Part shown: positions 1-8,218 of the stretch, one piece after another | Layout: every line of letters starts with the position of its first letter | How positions within the stretch are numbered: position 1 is the first letter of the stretch | NCBI GenBank assembly: GCA_051646185.1 | Contig: JBOFCS010000212.1 | Coordinates: forward strand, 1 to 12,023 | Source: JBOFCS01 sp051646185 | GTDB taxonomy: Bacteria; Actinomycetota; Actinomycetes; Mycobacteriales; Mycobacteriaceae | Length of the DNA stretch: 12,023 bases | Reading direction: 5' to 3' | Position numbers and translations under genes: made by a program | Notes under the pieces: generated by a model | Databases searched by the model: none | What the model saw: only the letters and a program-made list of their open reading frames with translations | What the model was told of the DNA's origin: nothing

Positions 1-123
1 ATAAACGAGTACCAAAAGCCTGCGATCAATTCCACTAGTAACGATCGAATCCCATGTTAGTACCTTCCGCACTCTTACTCGAACAGTCAAAATGCCAAAG
101 AGAGAACCAAAGACAAAAGAAAA
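1..123. other. gene-free left flank beyond the esx terminator
   Basis: I see no credible coding region or RNA gene here. Positions 108-123 are A-rich and form the T-tract (minus strand) of the terminator at 124-164. In mycobacterial ESX-4 loci the next minus-strand gene after esxT is rplM (ribosomal protein L13), so the rest of this stretch could be its upstream region. That is inferred from synteny only; no L13 coding sequence lies in the window. Confidence 0.4.
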
Positions 124-164
124 CCGCGGTGTTCCAGTAGCTCTCCTCTACCGGAACACCGCGG
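124..164 (-). terminator. rho-independent terminator of the esxU-esxT unit
   Basis: A perfect 12-bp inverted repeat (CCGCGGTGTTCC at 124-135, GGAACACCGCGG at 153-164) is extended, after one A/C mismatch, by four more pairs (137-140 with 148-151) around a 7-nt loop at 141-147. On the minus strand the stem is followed at once by the T-rich run TTTTCTTTTGTCTTTG (positions 123-108). It begins about 20 bp after the esxT stop codon, so it fits as the end of the minus-strand transcript and insulates the locus from whatever lies to the left. The plus strand has no T-tract after the stem, so termination should be one-directional. Confidence 0.93.
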
Positions 165-184
165 AAGTCTTTAACAGTTAGGGA

Positions 185-484
185 CTAGCCACCCCATTTT
201 CCAGCCGCAGACCTGTCTGCTGCATGCACATCATCATTACCATTGCCGACAGCCTGTCCAATGGAATTCAAAATGTCATTGAGTCCTGCTGCAGCCTCAT
301 CCCACTTGCGTTGCTCTACCTGGTAAGCCTCGGTAGCTGCACCCTGGTCCCAGCTGGCAACCAAGTTTGCCACTTCGCTTTTCAGGTCACTGAGCTTGGC
401 ATTGAACTGTGAGTGGGTCGCGATGATATCGCCACGAAGAGCATCAATCGCAGCGCCATTGTAAGTCATGATTGGGTTAGACAT
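185..484 (-). CDS. esxT: EsxT-like WXG100 protein (ESAT-6 family), ESX-4 substrate
   Basis: A 99-residue protein of the small helical-hairpin WXG100 family, normally secreted by the ESX machine as a heterodimer with the partner encoded just upstream (EsxU). The turn has W45 followed by DQG, so it is W-x-x-G and not W-x-G. Past the turn come Y54, the KWDEAAAGLNDIL helix (60-72), then DDVHAADR (84-91) and a KWGG end. These blocks match what I recall of M. tuberculosis EsxT (Rv3444c), which also lacks the turn glycine. No C-terminal YxxxD/E export motif is visible. The ATG is preceded by AGGAG (491-495) at 6 nt. It lies 44 bp after esxU, probably in one transcript, and ends before the strong hairpin at 124-164. 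Which partner carries the export signal cannot be told from sequence alone. Confidence 0.93.
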   Translation of the reverse strand: MSNPIMTYNGAAIDALRGDIIATHSQFNAKLSDLKSEVANLVASWDQGAATEAYQVEQRKWDEAAAGLNDILNSIGQAVGNGNDDVHAADRSAAGKWGG

Positions 485-528
485 GTATTACTCCTAGCTT
501 GGTTAAATGAATAAGGGAAAGGAACGAT

Positions 529-843
529 TTACCAGTTCAGGCTGCCACCGGCGTTATTAAGCGCCGAAACATGGTCTTCCTGGGTACTGGCGAACTGCTT
601 GCCGTTAGCTGAGATGTTCTCGCTGATCGCCAATAGCGACTGGTTCAGCTTCTGAGCCTGCTCATCCCAACGTGCACTGACATTCATAAATGCGCTCTGC
701 GCATTTCCCTGCCACGCACTTCCCACTCCATCAATCTTGCCTTTGAGTCCACGCAGCAACGCCTGAACTTCATCATTAACTTGAGCAACCTTCTTAGCGG
801 TTGCTTCCATCTGCTCGAGATTGGTACCGACTGTTCCAGCCAT
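529..843 (-). CDS. esxU: EsxU-like WXG100 protein (CFP-10 type partner), ESX-4 substrate
   Basis: A 104-residue protein with a canonical W44-Q-G46 turn between two predicted amphipathic helices (about 8-40 and 47-92), followed by A51-F52 and R58-W59 as is common in WXG100 proteins. By family knowledge it pairs with the EsxT-like protein encoded 44 bp downstream and is exported through the EccBCDE translocon. The protein has no tyrosine, so the general YxxxD/E secretion motif is absent; the nearest look-alike is F84 with E89/D90 behind it, which does not fit the spacing. The start ATG has an AAGGAG Shine-Dalgarno sequence (850-855) about 7 nt away. Position and length match M. tuberculosis Rv3445c (EsxU). 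A gap of 136 bp separates it from the Rv3446c-like gene and carries its own promoter-like elements, so the pair may be expressed independently of, and more strongly than, the machinery genes. Confidence 0.92.
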   Translation of the reverse strand: MAGTVGTNLEQMEATAKKVAQVNDEVQALLRGLKGKIDGVGSAWQGNAQSAFMNVSARWDEQAQKLNQSLLAISENISANGKQFASTQEDHVSALNNAGGSLNW

Positions 844-979
844 AACACACTCCTTCTGTCATGCGGTCGGAGTTGCAGCCCCCCTGGTGTGGACTGTGCC
901 GATCCGCGCTTACAAATAGTAAGACTCCAAAAGACCCCATTTGGTTCCATTAAATTGAAAAAATTTTGAAAAAATTTTT
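844..979 (-). promoter_or_regulatory. putative esxU-esxT promoter with phased A-tract upstream element
   Basis: This 136-bp gap precedes esxU. On the minus strand TACTAT (916-921) fits the actinobacterial TANNAT -10 pattern; no good -35 is seen 17 bp upstream. Farther upstream, positions 955-976 are two tandem copies of an 11-bp unit (TTGAAAAAATT) followed by more T. From a start site near 909 these A-tracts would sit at about -46 to -71, where UP elements or bent DNA act. The roughly 70-nt leader would end in the AAGGAG site. The assignment is by pattern only and no transcript data are available. Confidence 0.45.
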
Positions 980-2476
980 TCAGGAGACCACTGCGGTCCG
1001 TATTGCCTGTTCACACTCGTTTTTTATATCACCTTCGTGACCCAGCGGAGTCTGGCAGCCAATATTTATTCGGAATCCGCCCTCTACAATCACATACCAG
1101 TTGGTTGTTCCGCTAGTCGGGCGTCTTTCTCGGTAACCGGCGACGGTCCGATGACCGAATTGAAAACCACTTTTTAGGTTAGAAAATACCCCTTCCTGCT
1201 GTCGTTCTTCCATCTCTTTTGCCAACCCGGCAACAACTACATCCAATGTGACACCCGGAGCTAATTCATTAACGTTGTAGTTAAGTTTGATCCCCGGGTT
1301 AGATGGCTTAGTAAAAATTGTCCGTGGTGTTCCTGAAGCCTGTGGTGCCGACTGCTCCTCAATCCAGGACTGTGGCACCTCAAAACTGACTCGACCCTGG
1401 CGATAAACCCTTACCGGCTCAGCGATAGCGGACTGCACTGATGATGACCCCGACACTGAACTTGAAACCTGCCCGGAAATGACAGAAGACTTAGCGGTAG
1501 CCACCCCGTCCTCCGTAGTCGACTGACGGACAAAAACCAACCACACAACAGCGCCCACCACAAGAACCATGACCAGAGAGAGCGCCGCCCAGATGCCCCA
1601 GGAGGCAGACCTAGAGCTCGGGGCCACCCAGCTTGCCGCGCTTTGCCAAGTAGAGCCAGGAATGGAGCTAACTGGCAAGGAAGTGCCACCTGGCTCGCCT
1701 GTAACGGTTCGGCTAGCCTGAGCAACTAAGCCCTCAACGCTTCCTTGCACCGGCTCAGCACAATCGAGAAGAAAAGCAGTCTCAATAACAGCCAATTCCT
1801 CAAGCGGAGGTAACCGTTCCCCAAGCTTTGGGAGTACCTCAGCAATTTTCGCTTCATCAGTTACCACAAAAACTGCGCGAAAGCTCAACCGTGCTGAGGA
1901 ATTAAGTCGCTCAACCACAGACACCAGAGCCTCAGTCTGACCACCATTGGCCACTGCAATCACATCAACTGGCTCAGTATGTAAAATTCGCCAGTCTTTC
2001 TCAGTCCTATCAAGAACAGAGAAAAAAGCAGAAGAACCCCGCTCCTCCCAAACCCCTACTCGACCCGCAGCGGTACGACCCAACGATCGCATCGCGGCAA
2101 CCGCACGCGGAACCAACACAACATTATTAGTTACTTTCCGAGCCGCCCTTGCAAGCACCGCTTGCCGCGGCAGACCCCAATAAGTTGGATGCACGATGTA
2201 AAGCGGATCCTTACGTCCGGCCATACCAAGGCCTACCACCCTGCGACATATCTCACCAAGAACATCTACAACCAACCACGGATGATCTCCAATGAGGATC
2301 ACTGGTTCGTCAATATGACCCAACACGTCTTCACATGAGATTGTGTGGACACCGCCAAGCGATTGGCCAATCAGCAGTGTATTCTCATCCTTCCTTGCAA
2401 TATCCGACACCACCACTGTGCCGCTACCACTACGGGCAGAAACAGCCGGACCGGAGAGGTCGATCACACAACTCAC
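980..2476 (-). CDS. type VII secretion-associated membrane protein, Rv3446c family
   Basis: A 498-residue protein at the position of M. tuberculosis Rv3446c, a family found with ESX-4 loci (TIGR03931); its role is not established. Residues 1-270 look cytosolic, one membrane helix follows (about 294-316), then a Ser-rich linker (329-347), and an outside domain (about 355-498) that should be the conserved part. That domain has VSFEVPQSWIEE (363-374) and two cysteines, C474 and C488, that could form a disulfide. The N-terminal half carries HPTYWG (96-101) and LVPRAVAA (121-128), which resemble the VPA.W/LVPEPVAA blocks of actinobacterial Hsp70-like nucleotide-binding domains; this is a remote, unproven likeness. 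The start is GTG at 2476-2474, overlapping the eccC stop as GTGA, so translation is probably coupled to eccC. The stop is followed directly by the AT-rich tract at 955-979. Confidence 0.85.
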   Translation of the reverse strand: MSCVIDLSGPAVSARSGSGTVVVSDIARKDENTLLIGQSLGGVHTISCEDVLGHIDEPVILIGDHPWLVVDVLGEICRRVVGLGMAGRKDPLYIVHPTYWGLPRQAVLARAARKVTNNVVLVPRAVAAMRSLGRTAAGRVGVWEERGSSAFFSVLDRTEKDWRILHTEPVDVIAVANGGQTEALVSVVERLNSSARLSFRAVFVVTDEAKIAEVLPKLGERLPPLEELAVIETAFLLDCAEPVQGSVEGLVAQASRTVTGEPGGTSLPVSSIPGSTWQSAASWVAPSSRSASWGIWAALSLVMVLVVGAVVWLVFVRQSTTEDGVATAKSSVISGQVSSSVSGSSSVQSAIAEPVRVYRQGRVSFEVPQSWIEEQSAPQASGTPRTIFTKPSNPGIKLNYNVNELAPGVTLDVVVAGLAKEMEERQQEGVFSNLKSGFQFGHRTVAGYRERRPTSGTTNWYVIVEGGFRINIGCQTPLGHEGDIKNECEQAIRTAVVS

Positions 2477-5400
2477 AATGGCTCACTCCAGGCCACCTGA
2501 ATCAGACCCGAATTAGCGCGAGTAATCACATTCGCCCTCCCTGGTGGTAGCTCTGATGGTTTAACCGTGCCAATCAATGCACCTTCATCTCTGCTCCCGC
2601 TCATAACAATTCCCATACACACCAAATCTCGTAGACGCGCAATGATTGGCTCATAAAGTGCCCTGCTAGCCCCACCGGAACGCCGGGCAACAATCAGATG
2701 GAAACCCAGGTCTTTGGCATGCGGAAGATAATCTAGTAAGGGACTTAGCGGATTGCCTGAAGCTGTGGCGACCAAATCATAATCATCAACAACGAGATAA
2801 ACCTCCGGACCTGACCACCAGGACCGCTCACGCAATTGCTGTTGTGTGACATTCACACCAGGCATCCGAGACTTTAGTTTCTCCACTAGATCTCGAACCA
2901 TTGTCTCTAAAACCGAACTTGATATTGCGTACCCGGCAAGATGATCTGACTCCACCAAACCAAGCATGGTACGGCGGAAATCAGCAATAATAATTTTGGC
3001 TTGATCCGGGGTATTGGTCCGAGTTAACTCTTTAATTAATGTGCGGAGCAACGCAGTCTTTCCGCATTCGGTATCGCCAAATATCAGCAGATGCGGTTGA
3101 TCACCAAAATTTAGTACCGCAGGAGCTAATTCGGCCTCATCAATACCGATAGCAACCTGAACGACACTTTGATGTGATAACGCCTGATTGAGCCCAATTC
3201 TGCGCATAACACCATGCAAATCTGGCATCGAAACACGTTCGGGCAACATCCGAACCGGTGGCGCCAACTGCCCAGTGCTCTTAGCACTTAATGTTGTAAC
3301 TGCGTGTACAACAGCTTCACCCAGATCCTCGGTGCTCGACTTTCCATCCACCCGAGGAAGCCCGATAAGAAAATGCTTCTGATCTCGAGTGATACCGCGC
3401 CCTGGCCGATCCGCAGGAACCAGCATGGCAGCCTGTCGACTCACATCAGAATCGGCAATATCGCCGAGCTTCAACTCAATCCGCGTGCCCACCTGGTCTT
3501 TGAGTGCTGGGCGAATTTCCGCCCAGCGGGAAGTAGCTACCACTATGTGAACACCAAACGAAAGGCTTTGGGCGGCAAGGGACATAATAGGTTGTTCGAG
3601 AGCCTCAAATTCTTGACGCAAGGCACCCCAACCATCAATGATGAAAAATACATCCCCAAAGGGGTCATCACTAAGTTCTGGCGCCAATCCTGCTCTGCGT
3701 CGACGGAACTCGGCCATGGAATCGATACCCAACTCACGGAACCGAGCTTCCCTAGTGCGCACAATAGTTGCCATCTCCGCATAAGTACGCCGAACTCGAT
3801 CACCATCAAGTCGGTTAGATACCGAACCAACATGCGGTAAATGCTCAAGAGAAGTGAGCGAACCACCACCAAAGTCTAGGCAGTAGAACTGAACCTGCGC
3901 TGGACTGTGAGTAGCAGCCAAGGACAGTACCAATGTTCTAATTGCTGTTGACTTACCAGACTGCGGCCCACCAACAATGGCGACATGCCCGGCAGCACCG
4001 GAAAGCTCCACAATAAACGGATCGCGGCGTTGTTCATAGGGCCTGTCTACCAAGCCAATAGGTACAGTAAGACCACCATGTAGGCCATAGGCGTCGGTGA
4101 AGGCTCGGGGAACTAACTGATCAATACTCGGTGAAGAATCCAGAGGTGGCAACCATACTTCGTGTGCGGGGTTGCCATGCCCAGACAACCTACCCACCAC
4201 AATGTCAAGCAAGGTTCCAGATACTTGCTCCTCCTTCAAAATTGGTTCAGCAGAAACAATATCAACAGGCTCTATCGGAACTGGTGCAGCCGTAAAAATT
4301 CGTGGCTTAATTTCCACATCTGAATCACCGGTGGCAGTAATAGCACGGGGACCGCTGGCCTCATACGTTCCTGAAACATAGGCGGCGTTAAACCTGAGCA
4401 AATCAGCTGAATCACATTTGAGGTAGCCCGACCCAGGAACACTCGGTAAGTGATAAGCATCAGGAACACCCAAGACAGTTCGAGACTCGTTTGCCGAAAA
4501 AGTTTTTAACCCTATTCGGTAGGAAAGATGAGAATCAAGACCACGAAGCTTGCCCTCTTCCAATCGCTGACTTGCTAACAATAAATGTATATGAAGCGAC
4601 CGCCCAAGACGCCCGATAGCAACAAATAATTCAGCGAAATCTGGATGTTGACTGAGCAATTCAGAAAACTCATCAACAACAATAAACAAAGCCGGCAGAG
4701 GATTAAGCGGAGCACCCGAAGCTCGTGCCCGCTCATACTCGGTAACATTTGCAAAGTTTCCAGAAGCGCGCAAAAGCTCCTGGCGCCTATTCATCTCTCC
4801 GGCAAGAGCATCCTTCATTCTAGCTACCATCGCCAACTCTTCAGCAAGGTTAGTGATAACAGCGGCTACATGCGGTGCTGAATCTAGCCCTAAAAATGTT
4901 GCGCCACCCTTGAAGTCAACAAGGACAAGGTTAAGAGCATCAGGGGAATGGGTAGCAATAAGCCCTAAAACCAGAGTACGCAGAAACTCAGATTTACCAG
5001 AACCAGTAGCACCAATACATAGCCCATGCGGACCCATACCGTTTTCAGCGGACTCTTTTAAGTCAATCTCAACAGGCGAACCATCAACACCAATCCCAAT
5101 GGGAACCCTAAGCCGATCTCGCCCAACCCGAGGCCGCCACACCACATCGGGGTTAATCGTGCGGGGATCACTAATGTTGAGAAGATCAGGCCACTTTAAA
5201 ATGAGATCAGAACTCACTTCTGTTTCATTGCCAGTAACTACCACATCATGGGCACGAAACGGAGCGATCCGACGAGCAAAAGTTAACGCTTCCTGCTCTG
5301 TCAACGCATCAGCCCGAGCAAATAGACTGCCCTCCGGCACACCGAGTAACCCCACTTCGCCATCAACAACCTCTAACTGCAGCCCTCTTCGTGCTGCTAT

Positions 5401-6453
5401 CGAACCAAGCCGCCCGCCTAGTTCAATAAGCGTGACAGAATCAATCCCCTGCTCGGTCACTAACCGCTCGGTACCCAAGACAGTTCCCCCATCAAGAACA
5501 ATCATAATCTGGGGCTTCCCGGATACAGGTGGAGCCGTTCGCGAGTACTTATCCCGTTCGGCAAGGGTGAACCCAAACGCCTCCTCTGCTTCTCCCAGCG
5601 AGGCATACACCGTGCGGGATTTTCCCGCCCCATCCCAAGACACTGGATGCTGAGCATGCGGTAACCACTTTATCCACTCCCAATGGTGTGCGGCCTGACG
5701 ACTGGCAACCACCGCTATATATAGTTGATCTGGCCCATGAAAAAGCGCAAGCTCACACAGCATTGCCCGTATAAGTGCGCGCGATTCTGACTGTTCACCT
5801 TCGATCGTTAAGGCCGCAAAACCACGCAACGACAGTGACGTTGGCAAATCCTGGACTATCGAATGCACCCGAATAAACCGGCGAAGAGCCACCGAAGTCA
5901 CCGGATCAAGATCCTCAATCGGGCCGGTTGGGGGAGGATTGAGCGTTGTCGCTAAGCGTTGATTACCAATACCCACTCGCACATTGCAATAATCAGAATC
6001 TGCAGGTCGACGCTCCCACATTCTTCTGGTGCCCACCAGAGTCCAAAATCCGCTAGGGTCCGGGTGTATCCAGTTTAAGGATTTATGCTGCTCTTTGGCT
6101 GTTTCACCAACATCTTTACGGGTTTGCTCAAGATACCTGAGATAGTCCTTACGATCCTCATTTACCTCGGCCGTTTTAGCGCCGCCCCGACCACTACCAC
6201 CCAGCATTCCTAGCATGGATACCAACATCATGATGGGGAACATCAAGGACATAGGGTTGCGCCCCATACCCGAAGTGAACATTAACGCCATCATCCCCAC
6301 CATGGCGACCACCATCACCAGCGGAAGCAATTTCTGCAATAACCCACCTGGGGTGATTTTGGGGATCGTTGGCGGGGCCTCTAGATTCAGCTCACCACCG
6401 GGTATCCTCGGCGCTTTGACGCGTGTTTTGCGTGAAAAGTTTGTTGTCCCCAT
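2473..6453 (-). CDS. eccC: type VII secretion FtsK/SpoIIIE-type ATPase EccC (fused EccCa-EccCb)
   Basis: A 1326-residue motor protein of the ESX translocon; it binds Esx substrates and powers export at the cytoplasmic membrane. Two N-terminal membrane helices lie at about 41-60 and 67-86, followed by a stalk and degenerate ATPase-like (DUF) domain (about 100-420). Three P-loop ATPase domains follow. D1 has Walker A GATGSGKS (481-488) and Walker B ending in D594-E595. D2 has GGPQSGKS (828-835), with D940 followed by glycine where a second acidic residue would stand. D3 has GDTECGKT (1126-1133) and VVDDYD (1221-1226). Only D1 has a full catalytic Walker B, the usual EccC pattern in which D2 and D3 bind nucleotide or substrate more than they hydrolyse. 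All domains are in one chain, as in ESX-2 and ESX-4 type systems. The ATG has a GGAG at 6 nt. It is first in its operon and divergent from eccD. Confidence 0.98.
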   Translation of the reverse strand: MGTTNFSRKTRVKAPRIPGGELNLEAPPTIPKITPGGLLQKLLPLVMVVAMVGMMALMFTSGMGRNPMSLMFPIMMLVSMLGMLGGSGRGGAKTAEVNEDRKDYLRYLEQTRKDVGETAKEQHKSLNWIHPDPSGFWTLVGTRRMWERRPADSDYCNVRVGIGNQRLATTLNPPPTGPIEDLDPVTSVALRRFIRVHSIVQDLPTSLSLRGFAALTIEGEQSESRALIRAMLCELALFHGPDQLYIAVVASRQAAHHWEWIKWLPHAQHPVSWDGAGKSRTVYASLGEAEEAFGFTLAERDKYSRTAPPVSGKPQIMIVLDGGTVLGTERLVTEQGIDSVTLIELGGRLGSIAARRGLQLEVVDGEVGLLGVPEGSLFARADALTEQEALTFARRIAPFRAHDVVVTGNETEVSSDLILKWPDLLNISDPRTINPDVVWRPRVGRDRLRVPIGIGVDGSPVEIDLKESAENGMGPHGLCIGATGSGKSEFLRTLVLGLIATHSPDALNLVLVDFKGGATFLGLDSAPHVAAVITNLAEELAMVARMKDALAGEMNRRQELLRASGNFANVTEYERARASGAPLNPLPALFIVVDEFSELLSQHPDFAELFVAIGRLGRSLHIHLLLASQRLEEGKLRGLDSHLSYRIGLKTFSANESRTVLGVPDAYHLPSVPGSGYLKCDSADLLRFNAAYVSGTYEASGPRAITATGDSDVEIKPRIFTAAPVPIEPVDIVSAEPILKEEQVSGTLLDIVVGRLSGHGNPAHEVWLPPLDSSPSIDQLVPRAFTDAYGLHGGLTVPIGLVDRPYEQRRDPFIVELSGAAGHVAIVGGPQSGKSTAIRTLVLSLAATHSPAQVQFYCLDFGGGSLTSLEHLPHVGSVSNRLDGDRVRRTYAEMATIVRTREARFRELGIDSMAEFRRRRAGLAPELSDDPFGDVFFIIDGWGALRQEFEALEQPIMSLAAQSLSFGVHIVVATSRWAEIRPALKDQVGTRIELKLGDIADSDVSRQAAMLVPADRPGRGITRDQKHFLIGLPRVDGKSSTEDLGEAVVHAVTTLSAKSTGQLAPPVRMLPERVSMPDLHGVMRRIGLNQALSHQSVVQVAIGIDEAELAPAVLNFGDQPHLLIFGDTECGKTALLRTLIKELTRTNTPDQAKIIIADFRRTMLGLVESDHLAGYAISSSVLETMVRDLVEKLKSRMPGVNVTQQQLRERSWWSGPEVYLVVDDYDLVATASGNPLSPLLDYLPHAKDLGFHLIVARRSGGASRALYEPIIARLRDLVCMGIVMSGSRDEGALIGTVKPSELPPGRANVITRANSGLIQVAWSEPL

Positions 6454-6667
6454 GTCTCACTCCGCCCCTGCCTTCCCCTTCGTCACTGGGGATTCTATTC
6501 TCGTCAATGAACTAGATACCATGCACTTGGTTTAAACAGTCATACTAAGGTCTGATTACACCAAGGTCTACTCACTGAGGTGAATAGATCGCTCGTTTTG
6601 TTTAGCTTAACCTGAGCAATCTGTTGAATAACTAGTCGGAGCAGTCTCAACAAGGGGGCAGAAACAT
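6454..6667. promoter_or_regulatory. divergent eccC/eccD intergenic region with direct repeats
   Basis: These 214 bp must hold the promoters for eccC (leftward) and eccD (rightward). On the minus strand TTAGTATGAC (6539-6548) could be the -10 region of eccC, giving a leader of about 80 nt; a near copy lies upstream of eccB. A 9-bp direct repeat CYAAGGTCT occurs at 6545-6553 and 6561-6569, exactly 16 bp apart, overlapping the proposed -10 and reaching the -35 zone, so it could be an operator. A short inverted repeat TCAC-TGAG-GTGA lies next to it (6572-6583). The eccD Shine-Dalgarno is the AAGGGGG at 6652-6658. I could not choose an eccD -10/-35 pair with confidence. Confidence 0.45.
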
Positions 6668-8218
6668 ATGACACTTATGAACGACGAAACTGGAATTGAG
6701 CCAGACAACCAGGAAAACTTGGGTGAGTTTGGTGCTCCCGATCGACGGGTAATGCCCGAGTTATGTCGGGTCTCCATCCAGACCACCCGCACCCAGGTTG
6801 ACTTAGCACTGCCAAGAACCGTGGCCTTGTCAATGATGGTGCCTTCCATTCTCGACACCATCGACGAACATACGGGCAAACCGGAAATCACTAGTCCAGA
6901 TGATTACGCCGAAAGCCTCTGGCATCTTTCCCGACCTGGTTCACCTCCTCTTTCCCTGTCAAAGTCACTAGACGATCTCGGCATTGATGACGGTGAACTA
7001 CTCCTGCTACATCGCGATAGCGCATCCGCTCCGGCACCTTTATTTGACGATATTTTTATCGCCGTTAGCGCAACCGGCAACGCCCGCACCAAACAGTGGA
7101 GCCCCCTAGCCGCTCGGGTGGTCGGCTCAGTAGCGTCGGTACTGGCAGCAATCCTTGGGTGCATTGCCCTGATTAATGACGGCGCAGCCCAAGCAGGTTT
7201 TGGTCAACCAGGACTTGCCATCGCATTAATGATCGGATGTGTCACCGCAGCGGTTCTGGTTGCTCGTATCTATCATGACCAGTTGGCCGCCATCATTCTC
7301 AGTTTATGTTCATTACCTTTTGCTGCAACAGCAGGTTTACTGTTAGTCCCAGGGAAGCTCTCAGCACCACATCTCATGCTTGGGCTGATGTTTGTCATGA
7401 CTATCTCAATTATCGCTTTACGAGCAACAGGAACAGGCGCAACTGTTCTCATCGCCATCACCACCGCCTCAATTTTAGGTTTTATCTCATCCTTTGTTGC
7501 CGTCGTCACTGAACAACCGACCCATACAGTTGGGGCAGGGCTGGCTGGTTTATCCCTTGCCGCCTTAGCAATAGCACCCCGACTTGCCATGCTGTTGGCT
7601 CGATTGCCACTTCCCCCGGTCCCCTCGCCTGGCAATAAAGTTGACTTAAGCCCTGAAGGAATCGATGCCGCCGACTTTGCCCAAAGCGGACACAGCGGAC
7701 ATGATTTGGAAACTGCAGCACTACCATCGATTGCCGATCTTGAAGATCGCGCAAGCAATGCCCACTCAATGCTCACTGGAACCGTATGCGGAACCGTTGT
7801 GGCCACAGTTGCAGGGGCTGCCTTAGCCGCTCAATCGTTATCCCCTAGCTCTGCTACTGATATGCGTTGGTGGGCTGGTTTTTCTTTAGCAAGCGTGGTC
7901 ACCCTCGTCTTACTCCTACGCTCTCGAACCCACAGTGATCTTGTGCAAGCAGTCGCACTCAATGCTGGTGGCCTAGTTCTGGCTCTCGTAATATTTGCCA
8001 ATCTAGTACTGCGCTTCCCAGATTATTCGTTGATCCTCTGTACGGTAACCGCTTTAGCAACTACGACTGCCTTAGTTTTAGGCTTCATTGTTGCCGCAAC
8101 CACGTACTCCCCAGTATTACGCCGCACCGTTGAGGTTATCGAGTACATTGCGATTGCCGCAGTGCTTCCACTGGTTTGTTGGGTATGCGGAATCTACGGG
8201 GCGGTTCGGGGAATATGA
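6668..8218 (+). CDS. eccD: type VII secretion integral membrane protein EccD
   Basis: A 516-residue polytopic protein, the main membrane-spanning subunit of ESX translocons. Residues about 31-118 form the cytosolic ubiquitin-like domain (starting at CRVSIQTTRTQVDLALPR, ending at GELLLLHRDS). A linker leads to 11 predicted membrane helices at roughly 148-170, 181-200, 204-226, 236-252, 256-281, 286-310, 366-388, 400-417, 424-448, 453-478 and 487-512. The long loop at 311-362 is acidic with a small histidine cluster (GHSGHD, 341-346). Length and the UBL plus 11-helix plan match the YukD-EccD family. ATG at 6668 was chosen because AAGGGGG lies about 9 nt upstream; a second ATG three codons on is possible but worse spaced. 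The stop overlaps the mycP start as ATGA, so the two are co-translated. It is transcribed away from eccC. Confidence 0.96.
   Translation: MTLMNDETGIEPDNQENLGEFGAPDRRVMPELCRVSIQTTRTQVDLALPRTVALSMMVPSILDTIDEHTGKPEITSPDDYAESLWHLSRPGSPPLSLSKSLDDLGIDDGELLLLHRDSASAPAPLFDDIFIAVSATGNARTKQWSPLAARVVGSVASVLAAILGCIALINDGAAQAGFGQPGLAIALMIGCVTAAVLVARIYHDQLAAIILSLCSLPFAATAGLLLVPGKLSAPHLMLGLMFVMTISIIALRATGTGATVLIAITTASILGFISSFVAVVTEQPTHTVGAGLAGLSLAALAIAPRLAMLLARLPLPPVPSPGNKVDLSPEGIDAADFAQSGHSGHDLETAALPSIADLEDRASNAHSMLTGTVCGTVVATVAGAALAAQSLSPSSATDMRWWAGFSLASVVTLVLLLRSRTHSDLVQAVALNAGGLVLALVIFANLVLRFPDYSLILCTVTALATTTALVLGFIVAATTYSPVLRRTVEVIEYIAIAAVLPLVCWVCGIYGAVRGI

Noticed and set aside
950..980. AT-rich tract right after the Rv3446c-like stop as a transcription terminator
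   Set aside because: It has A/T runs and an AAAAAATTTTTT palindrome but no GC-rich stem, so it does not make a stable terminator hairpin; an upstream promoter element fits better.
4853..5653. 266-codon plus-strand open frame inside eccC
   Set aside because: It is antisense to the D0/D1 part of eccC, shows a low-complexity Ser/Pro/Arg/Thr composition typical of a shadow frame, and has no recognisable domain; the minus-strand EccC has all its motifs intact across it.
7273..7806. 177-codon minus-strand open frame inside eccD
   Set aside because: It is the antisense of membrane helices of EccD and has no domain; the opposite frame is a continuous, recognisable EccD.
8176..8214. Upstream in-frame ATG for mycP giving 13 more residues
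   Set aside because: It would put a basic, polar extension before the signal peptide and lie inside eccD without a better ribosome site; the ATGA start gives a standard signal peptide at once.
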